40,219 bases of DNA from an uncultured Rhodothermaceae bacterium (GTDB lineage: Bacteria > Bacteroidota > Rhodothermia > Rhodothermales > Salinibacteraceae): positions 1 to 40,219 of the forward strand of contig CAJXLX010000016.1 in NCBI GenBank assembly GCA_913056335.1, given 5' to 3'. The position numbers were made by a program, and so were the translations under genes. Shown here piece after piece: positions 34,605-40,219 of the stretch. The notes under the pieces are model-generated. The model was not told where the DNA came from. It saw nothing but the letters and a program-made list of their open reading frames with translations, and ran no database searches. Numbering within the stretch: position 1 is the stretch's first letter; every line of letters begins with the position of its first letter.

Positions 34605-36218
34605 TTAAAACGGCGCTTCCTCGTCGTCGGGGGGCGGCTCGGGAATGGCTCCGCCGCCGTCGCCGTTGAAGGGCGGGAGGCTGTCGCCGCCCCCGTCGTT
34701 GAATCCGCCACCTTGCCCCGATCCGCCGCTGTTGTCGTCGTAGCGGGTGGTCAGGTTTTCGAAGCGGGCGTAGCGGTCTACAAATGCGAGCTCGACGGTA
34801 CCAATGGGTCCGTTACGCTGCTTCCCAATAATAATCTCGGCGAGGCCCTCGGTCGAATTGCCCTGGTCGTCCACCGTAATGCCGTAGCGTTCGGCGCGGT
34901 AGATGAAAGCCACAACATCGGCGTCCTGCTCGATGCTCCCCGATTCTCGCAGATCCGATAGCTGCGGACGCTTGTCGCCGCCGCGGTTTTCGACGCCACG
35001 ATTGAGCTGCGAGAGCGCCAGCACCGGCACATCCAGCTCTTTGGCCAGGCCCTTCAGCGACCGCGAGATGTGCGCAATCTCTTGCTCGCGGTTCTGCGTG
35101 CGCTTGGAGGCGGAGGCCTGCATCAGCTGCAGGTAATCAACGACAACCAGGTCAAGGCCATGCTCCGCCTTCAGGCGGCGGCACTTGGCGCGCAGCTCCA
35201 GCACGCTTAGTCCGGGCGTGTCGTCAATGAAGAGGCTGGCGTCGGAGAGCTTCCCGGCAGCGCGAGCCAGCTTCTGCCAGTCGTCGTCTTTCATGCGTCC
35301 GGTACGGGCGCGCTGGGCATCGACGCGGGCTTCGGAGGTGAGCAGTCGCTGCGCCAATTGCTGCGCGCCCATCTCCAGCGAAAATATAGCTACGCTTTGG
35401 GGCTTCTCTGGATGCGTGGCCGCGTTCAGCCCGCACGCCAGCGAAAAGGCAGTCTTGCCCATGGATGGCCTGGCCGCAATAATAATCAGGTCGGAGGGCT
35501 GCCAGCCGCTTGTCAGGTCGTCGAGCTTGCGGAAGCCGCTCGGCACGCCGGTGATGCCGCCCTCCTGGCCGTGAATAGATTCCAGCTGCTCCAGCGTGTC
35601 CTTCACGACCTCGTTGATGGGCGAGGCGGCCTTGCGAAGCTGATTGTCGGATACTTGAAAGATCTTGCTCTCGGCCTCGTCCAACAGCTCAAACGCATCG
35701 GCACCGGGCTCGTAGGCTTCGCCCACGACCGTTGTCATCGTCTCAATCATTTTGCGCAGAAGCGACTTCTCGGCGATGATGCGGGCGTGGTACTCCACAT
35801 TCGCGGCCGAGGCCACCTCGGTCGTCAGCTCCGAGAGATAGTAGCCGCCGCCCACGTCGTCGAGGTCGCCGTTACGCTTCAGTTCGTTCGTGAGCGTGAC
35901 GAGGTCAACGGGGTTGCCACGCTCAAACAGGTTGAGCATGGCCGTGTAGATTTTCTCGTGCTTGGCGCTGTAGAACGCATCGGCCGAGATGACCTGAATG
36001 GCTTTCGGGATGGCTTCGCGTTCGAGCATCATGGCGCCCAGCACCGACTTTTCCACGTCAACAGCCTGCGGCGGTACGCGTCCGGCTTTGTCGTGCATGT
36101 CGTCGGACTGCGCGCGACTGCGGCTGCGGTCGCGCCCGCGCATCTTGTCGAGTGGATACGAGGGCTGCCCAGCGTCGTCGGGGTTGATACTAAAGCGGTC
36201 GTTGGAGGAAGAAGCCAT
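34605..36218 (-). CDS. dnaB: Replicative DNA helicase DnaB
   Basis: 537 residues from the ATG at 36218 (MASSSNDRFS). A 45-residue polar N-terminal extension precedes the N-terminal domain (PPQAVDVEKSVLGAMML). The RecA-like domain has GVPSGFRKLDDLTSGWQ, Walker A ARPSMGKTAFSLA, FSLEMGAQQLAQRLL, DYLQLM and SQLNRGVENR. GKQRNGPIGTVELAF closes the core. The tail is Gly-rich and ends PPPDDEEAPF, which resembles the acidic C-terminal tip of SSB proteins. No intein is present. It unwinds DNA at the fork. Confidence 0.97.
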   Translation of the reverse strand: MASSSNDRFSINPDDAGQPSYPLDKMRGRDRSRSRAQSDDMHDKAGRVPPQAVDVEKSVLGAMMLEREAIPKAIQVISADAFYSAKHEKIYTAMLNLFERGNPVDLVTLTNELKRNGDLDDVGGGYYLSELTTEVASAANVEYHARIIAEKSLLRKMIETMTTVVGEAYEPGADAFELLDEAESKIFQVSDNQLRKAASPINEVVKDTLEQLESIHGQEGGITGVPSGFRKLDDLTSGWQPSDLIIIAARPSMGKTAFSLACGLNAATHPEKPQSVAIFSLEMGAQQLAQRLLTSEARVDAQRARTGRMKDDDWQKLARAAGKLSDASLFIDDTPGLSVLELRAKCRRLKAEHGLDLVVVDYLQLMQASASKRTQNREQEIAHISRSLKGLAKELDVPVLALSQLNRGVENRGGDKRPQLSDLRESGSIEQDADVVAFIYRAERYGITVDDQGNSTEGLAEIIIGKQRNGPIGTVELAFVDRYARFENLTTRYDDNSGGSGQGGGFNDGGGDSLPPFNGDGGGAIPEPPPDDEEAPF

Positions 36219-36354
36219 AAGTCGGAACCACACAGGGGGATTTGCAGCGGATTGCTGTGTTCAGCACCACAGGCTGCATCCACAAGAATACGCACGAGCA
36301 TTCAGTAAACGAACCCGCTGGTTTAGGAGGTCCGTCGTCTACGACAGCACAATG

Positions 36355-37134
36355 TTAACCAGCGGTCAGTTCGTCGTAGCGGGTGCGCAGGAGTTGCACG
36401 TCTTCCCAGGTAGGGCGCTTCCAGTTCGGGTTGCGCAGCAGCGCCGCAGGATGGTACGTGGCCATGACGGGGATGCCGTAGAAGTCGTGCTCGGTGCCGC
36501 GGAGCGACGACAGCGAGGAGCGGCGGTCGAGCACGGTGTTGGCCGCCACTTTGCCCACGCACAGCATAATCTTGGGTTGGATGAGCGCGATCTGCTTGTA
36601 TAGCATGGGGATGTGCGCCTCGACCTCGTCCGCTTCGGGGTCGCGGTTGCGCGGCGGACGGCTCTTCATGATGTTGGTGATGTAGATGTCGTGCCGCGAG
36701 AAGTTGATCGCCTCCATGATCTTGTCGAGCAACTGCCCGGAGCGTCCCACGAAGGGCTCGCCCTCTTTATCCTCATCGCGGCCCGGCGCCTCGCCAATCA
36801 CGATGAGATCGGCTTCGGGGTCGCCCACGCCAAAGACGGGATTTTCGCGCATTTCGTCGAGCTCGATGAGCACGTTGTTGGCGGCAAACGCTTCTACCGC
36901 ATCGAGCGTGTCGAGTGCTTTGAGCGTGTCGTAGGGCGGCGTGTCGGGGATGAGCGCAGTGATGCGCTCCGACGGCGGGCGCGACGGGTCTTCGCTGGGA
37001 TCGACGGCGTTGCCGAACAGGTCGCGGTTGGGCATGGAGGCAGCAGGGGCATCAGGAAGGGGAACGAAGCGTCCGAACAGCCTGCGTTCGTGCTCTATGG
37101 CCTCGCGCAGGGTTCGCAGTGCGTGGGGAGTCAT
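36355..37134 (-). CDS. Family-4-like uracil-DNA glycosylase lacking Fe-S cysteines
   Basis: 259 residues, with about 75 extra residues before the core. Core motifs fit family 4: [26 protein letters not shown] (residues 112-137 region), [22 protein letters not shown] and the HPAALLR motif (228-234). In family 4 four Cys bind a 4Fe-4S cluster. Here the aligned positions appear to be N87, I90, S158 and H174; the 16-residue spacing between the last two is kept. The only Cys is C192. It presumably removes uracil from DNA. The ATG overlaps the coaBC stop (ATGA), so the two genes are translationally coupled. Confidence 0.85.
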   Translation of the reverse strand: MTPHALRTLREAIEHERRLFGRFVPLPDAPAASMPNRDLFGNAVDPSEDPSRPPSERITALIPDTPPYDTLKALDTLDAVEAFAANNVLIELDEMRENPVFGVGDPEADLIVIGEAPGRDEDKEGEPFVGRSGQLLDKIMEAINFSRHDIYITNIMKSRPPRNRDPEADEVEAHIPMLYKQIALIQPKIMLCVGKVAANTVLDRRSSLSSLRGTEHDFYGIPVMATYHPAALLRNPNWKRPTWEDVQLLRTRYDELTAG

Positions 37135-38420
37135 GGCGCGGGAGAGGGTTGAAGCGCAGGCGTGTGGCGAACAACGTGCGTAACGAGCGCTTCGGCCACT
37201 GCGCGCTTGGGGGCAGTGGCAATGGAATGCTCGTGGCCGTCGGGGCCGAAGAGGATCAGGGCGTTGGTGCCAGTGCCGAAGCCGCTGCCCGCCTCGCTGG
37301 CGGTGTTGAGCGCGATCCAGTCGAGGTTTTTGCGGGTGCGCTTGGACTGCGCGTTAGCACGGGCGTTATCGGTTTCGAGGGCAAAGCCGACAAGGACTTG
37401 CCCGTTGCGTTTGTGCTGGCCCAGCGTGTGCAAGATATCGGGCGTGCGCTCTAACGTAAGGGTGAGGGGACCGTCGCCCTTTTTCTGTTTGGTATCAGCG
37501 GAATGCGTGGGTGTATAGTCGGCCACGGCGGCCGCCATGAACACGATGTTGGCTTCGTGGCGACGCGACTGCACGGCCTCGTGCATCTCGGCGGCAGTGC
37601 GCACGTTTACGCGAGTTACGCCCGGCGGGGTGTCGAGATGCGTGGGTCCGCTTACAAGCGTCACCGTCGCGCCATGTGCGGCAGCAGCCTCGGCAAGGGC
37701 GAAGCCCATGGTGCCCGTGGAGGGGTTGGTGAGCATGCGCACTGGATCGATCGGCTCCTCGGTTGGTCCAGCGGTAACAAGCACGTGCTGCCCGCTAAGG
37801 GCGTTGGGGGGAAGCGAAGCTGCAGCCTTCACGCTTGAGGCGGTGCCATCGATCAGGGCAGCCACACGCGCGGCAATGGCCGGCAATTCGGGCAAGCGGC
37901 CCGGCCCTTCAAGTCCGCTGGCGAGCTCGCCATGCTCTGCCGGCATCACGTCGTATCCAAACGAACGAAGCTGCTCGAAATTCGCCTGCGTGGCCGGGTG
38001 CTGGTACATGTCCAGATCCATGGCCGGGCACACCAGAATGGGACAGCGTGCCGACAGCGCGGTGGCGGTGAGCATGTTATCGCTAAAGCCGTGTGCCAGC
38101 TTGGCTACGGTCTGTGCGGTGGCGGGCGCAATGACAAACGCATCGGCCCAGAGGCCGAGCGAGACGTGCTCGGTCCAACTGTCGGGGTTGTTCTCGGGGA
38201 AGATCTCGGTGTGTACCGTGTGCCCCGAGAGCGTGCCTAGCGTAAGAGCCGGGATGAAGCGCTCGGCGCTCTCGGTCATGAGTACGCGCACCTCGGCCCC
38301 GGCTTTTTTGAGGAGCCGCACCAGAGGAGCTGTTTTGTAGGCGGCAATGCTGCCCGTAACGCCCAGAACGAGCTTGCATCCGTTGAGCGCGGTGGTAGAA
38401 GGCGCATCGGAAGAAGGCAT
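37131..38420 (-). CDS. coaBC: CoaBC: phosphopantothenoylcysteine synthetase/decarboxylase
   Basis: 429 residues from the ATG at 38420 (MPSSDAPSTT). The N-terminal CoaC half (about 15-190) is the flavin decarboxylase: GVTGSIAAYK, the catalytic His in WTEHVSLG, NMLTATALSARCP and PAMDLDMYQHPAT, the Bacteroidota version of the PAMN motif. The C-terminal CoaB half has VLVTAGPTEEPIDPVR, NPSTGTMG, AAAVADYTP and ERTPDIL. It carries out two steps of coenzyme A synthesis from 4'-phosphopantothenate. It is preceded by the omega-like gene and gmk, and overlaps the glycosylase gene by 4 bp. Confidence 0.97.
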   Translation of the reverse strand: MPSSDAPSTTALNGCKLVLGVTGSIAAYKTAPLVRLLKKAGAEVRVLMTESAERFIPALTLGTLSGHTVHTEIFPENNPDSWTEHVSLGLWADAFVIAPATAQTVAKLAHGFSDNMLTATALSARCPILVCPAMDLDMYQHPATQANFEQLRSFGYDVMPAEHGELASGLEGPGRLPELPAIAARVAALIDGTASSVKAAASLPPNALSGQHVLVTAGPTEEPIDPVRMLTNPSTGTMGFALAEAAAAHGATVTLVSGPTHLDTPPGVTRVNVRTAAEMHEAVQSRRHEANIVFMAAAVADYTPTHSADTKQKKGDGPLTLTLERTPDILHTLGQHKRNGQVLVGFALETDNARANAQSKRTRKNLDWIALNTASEAGSGFGTGTNALILFGPDGHEHSIATAPKRAVAEALVTHVVRHTPALQPSPAP

Positions 38421-38482
38421 GGGCGAGAGGCCGCCAGGTGGACACAAGACGAGACGGTCGCTGCAGCGTGCAGACGGGTCGG

Positions 38483-38770
38483 TTACTCGGGCTTGCGGAA
38501 GTAGAGCTTGTCGTCGAGGAAGTCCTCAATCGCCATTTCGGTCGGCTCGGGCTTGAGTTCGTACTCGATCGAGATTTCTTCCTGCTCTTCCTGCATGCGT
38601 GCGTCCTCCATTTCGGGCCCAAAGCCCTCGAAGTACTGCAGCTTTTCGTCGAGCTCAGAGCGCTCATCCGACGAGATCTGCCGGGCGCGCTTGGCCATAA
38701 TGGCCACGGCCTCGTAGATGTTGCCTGTGCGTGAGGCGAGTTCGTCGATGTCGAGCGTTTCGATAGCCAT
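38483..38770 (-). CDS. rpoZ: RNA polymerase omega-like (Rpb6) subunit
   Basis: 95 residues from the ATG at 38770 (MAIETLDIDELASRTGNIYEAV cut at the motif). TGNIYEAVAIMAKRARQI matches the omega/Rpb6 core, and the C-terminus FLDDKLYFRKPE is the Bacteroidota form. It stabilises beta-prime folding. The place between gmk and coaBC is the usual one. It is very acidic. Confidence 0.9.
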   Translation of the reverse strand: MAIETLDIDELASRTGNIYEAVAIMAKRARQISSDERSELDEKLQYFEGFGPEMEDARMQEEQEEISIEYELKPEPTEMAIEDFLDDKLYFRKPE

Positions 38771-38857
38771 AGGTCGAAGCCACAAAAGAGAAATACACAG
38801 AAGCCAGCACCGCCCCATTGATTTATGGGACTGTTTTTGACGATGGTGCTGTAGACG

Positions 38858-39424
38858 TTAGCTTGCTATAAACCGATTGATGTGCTGCAAGGTTTCCTGC
38901 ACGGCGGTGTCGAGGTCGTCATTGACCACGACCGCATCAAAGTCGTCGGCGCGCTGCATCTCCATTTTGGCGCGATCGAGTCGGTCTTGCACCGCCTTAC
39001 TGGTTTCGGTACCGCGTTTGGTCAGGCGGTCTTCGAGCACGCTGAATGAGGGCGGTGCAATGAAAATGACGAGCGCTTCGTCGCCGTAGGTACGCTTTAC
39101 GTTGTCGGCCCCACGCACGTCGATGTCGAGGAGCACGGGAGCGGTGGGCGAGGAGTCTTCGACCTCCTGCTTGAGCGTGCCATAGAACTGATCCGGGTAG
39201 ACCTCCTCATACTCCAGCAGGCCGCCGTCTTCAATGCGAGCCTTAAATGCATCGGGGGTAAGAAAGTGGTAGTCCTCGCCATCGGTTTCGTTGGGGCGGG
39301 GGGCGCGTGTGGTGGCTGATACCGAGAAACGCACCGCATCGAGCGTATCGAGCACGCGGTGGGCAATGGTCGTTTTACCGGCTCCGCTGGGGGCAGTGAG
39401 CACGATGATGGCACGTTCAGGCAT
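38858..39424 (-). CDS. gmk: Guanylate kinase
   Basis: 188 residues from the ATG at 39424 (MPERAIIVLTAPSGAGKTT). The P-loop is APSGAGKTT. The GMP-binding residues lie in SATTRAPRPNETDGEDYHFL, and DIDVRGADNVK and the lid (RLTKRGTETSKAVQDRL) follow. It phosphorylates GMP to GDP. It sits between yicC and the omega-like gene, a conserved order. Confidence 0.97.
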   Translation of the reverse strand: MPERAIIVLTAPSGAGKTTIAHRVLDTLDAVRFSVSATTRAPRPNETDGEDYHFLTPDAFKARIEDGGLLEYEEVYPDQFYGTLKQEVEDSSPTAPVLLDIDVRGADNVKRTYGDEALVIFIAPPSFSVLEDRLTKRGTETSKAVQDRLDRAKMEMQRADDFDAVVVNDDLDTAVQETLQHINRFIAS

Positions 39425-39484
39425 AGGCAAGGGGGACAAAAACGCAAAGAGAGCGCAGAAACAGGTACAGGGGGATGCGGAGGG

Positions 39485-40219
39485 CTACTCGACATTGCGA
39501 ATCTGTTCGCGAATCTGTTCGATGACCTCCTTCATCTGCACGGCGTGCTCGGAGATCGTGGCGTCGTTCGCTTTGGCACCAATGGTGTTAACCTCGCGCA
39601 GCATTTCTTGCATGATGAACTTGAGGCGGCGTCCGGCGGGATCGTCGTCGCTGAGGGCCTCGCGGAACTGGCGGATGTGTGACTGCAGGCGCACGCATTC
39701 TTCGTGGACGTCGAGCTTGTCGGCGAGGACAGCGATTTCGGTTTCGAGGCGGTCGCGGTCCAGGCGCTCATCGCTGAGCAGATCGCTCAGGCGAGCCTGC
39801 AGCAGGTCTTGCGCCTCATCGACCCGTACCGGGGCGCGCTTCTCTACTACGCCGAGATGCTCACTCAGCGTATCGAGCTGGGTAGTCAGATCGTCGAAGA
39901 GGGCCGCACCTTCGTCGCTGCGCATGGCGTGGAGCCCGTTCAGCGCGTCGGTGAGGGCGTGCTCCACGGCATGCCAGGTCGCATCGGGTAGCGAGCGGGC
40001 GGCGGGGGCTTCCGTGTCGTCTAAGAAGCGGTGGGCTACATCGAGCACGTGGTCAAGCGTCACGGGGGCGTCGATGCCGGCGGCGTCGCGCAGAGCACGA
40101 AGCGTGTTGGCCACGGCCTGGGCGCGCTCGGGTCCAAGCGGCAAGATGGAGGTGGATTGCGCTTCCAGGTCGACCGACACGCGAAACTGGCCACGATCAA
40201 ACCGATCCTTGATGGCCTG
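39485..40219 (-). CDS. yicC: YicC-family endoribonuclease (5'-truncated by window edge)
   Basis: 244 codons are visible; the frame stays open to the window end and the first residues (IKDRFDRGQFRVSVDLE) already match the YicC N-terminal region, so the true start is outside. The C-terminal part has the family signature: RLSDLLSDERLDRDRLETE, CVRLQSHIRQF, GRRLKFIMQEMLREVNTIGAKAND and VQMKEVIEQIREQIRNVE. YicC proteins are hexameric endoribonucleases acting on certain small RNAs in E. coli. It precedes gmk on the same strand, as in most bacteria. Confidence 0.93.
   Translation of the reverse strand, partial: QAIKDRFDRGQFRVSVDLEAQSTSILPLGPERAQAVANTLRALRDAAGIDAPVTLDHVLDVAHRFLDDTEAPAARSLPDATWHAVEHALTDALNGLHAMRSDEGAALFDDLTTQLDTLSEHLGVVEKRAPVRVDEAQDLLQARLSDLLSDERLDRDRLETEIAVLADKLDVHEECVRLQSHIRQFREALSDDDPAGRRLKFIMQEMLREVNTIGAKANDATISEHAVQMKEVIEQIREQIRNVE

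Overview
The window looks like chromosomal core DNA of a halophilic member of the Rhodothermota/Bacteroidota line (Salinibacter/Salisaeta-like). Four things point that way: high GC with strongly acidic proteins; the rpmB-rpmG-DUF4295 trio and the gmk-rpoZ(omega-like)-coaBC order, with Bacteroidota-type CoaBC and omega sequences; few obvious Shine-Dalgarno sites; and an HMG-CoA synthase of haloarchaeal type. The species assignment is inference. I see no insertion sequence, prophage, CRISPR array or rRNA.

Layout. 1-3789: the 3' part of a large multi-PAS histidine kinase. 3794-12326: a minus-strand block holding a small secreted protein, a ChaN-like haem-binding-family protein, a DEAD-box RNA helicase, and the fatty acid/phospholipid cluster DUF177-rpmF-plsX-fabH-fabD-fabG. 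12327-13425: a 1.1 kb non-coding stretch whose right part carries DnaA boxes. 13426-16285: dnaA and dnaN, then an intrinsic terminator. 16575-18989: a TPR-like membrane protein and an ECF-type sigma factor on the minus strand, the latter with an attenuator-like hairpin in its leader. 19454-23115: SRP RNA, yajC, a ribBA whose GTP cyclohydrolase half looks dead, a small membrane protein and pgi. 23240-23650: a dense DnaA-box cluster with origin-unwinding features, the best oriC candidate. 23855-33086: comEC, nusB, a PPP phosphatase, ychF, HMG-CoA synthase, a lipoprotein and a LolC/E-type permease. 33271-34345: rpmB, rpmG, DUF4295 and tRNA-Pro, tRNA-Arg, tRNA-Cys. 34605-40219: dnaB, a family-4-like uracil-DNA glycosylase without iron-sulfur cysteines, coaBC, the omega-like subunit, gmk and the 3' part of yicC.

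The window is rich in replication functions: dnaA, dnaN, dnaB and two DnaA-box regions about 10 kb apart. The cluster at 23.25-23.65 kb has 13 perfect TTATCCACA boxes, a head-to-tail array at exact 11-bp spacing, a GC-rich spacer, three CTA triplets (DnaA-trio-like) and an AT-rich tract. The smaller set before dnaA also has three boxes at 11-bp spacing and probably serves autoregulation, a second origin part, or both. Gene orientation fits an origin beside dnaA better, while box density and the unwinding signature favour 23.4 kb. This conflict is the most interesting open question here.

Other points of interest are a dispersed GNRA-loop hairpin family (three intergenic copies with a compensatory base-pair change), the attenuator-like leader of the sigma gene, an SSB-like acidic tail on DnaB, and the two enzymes that have lost metal-ligand cysteines (RibBA and the uracil-DNA glycosylase).
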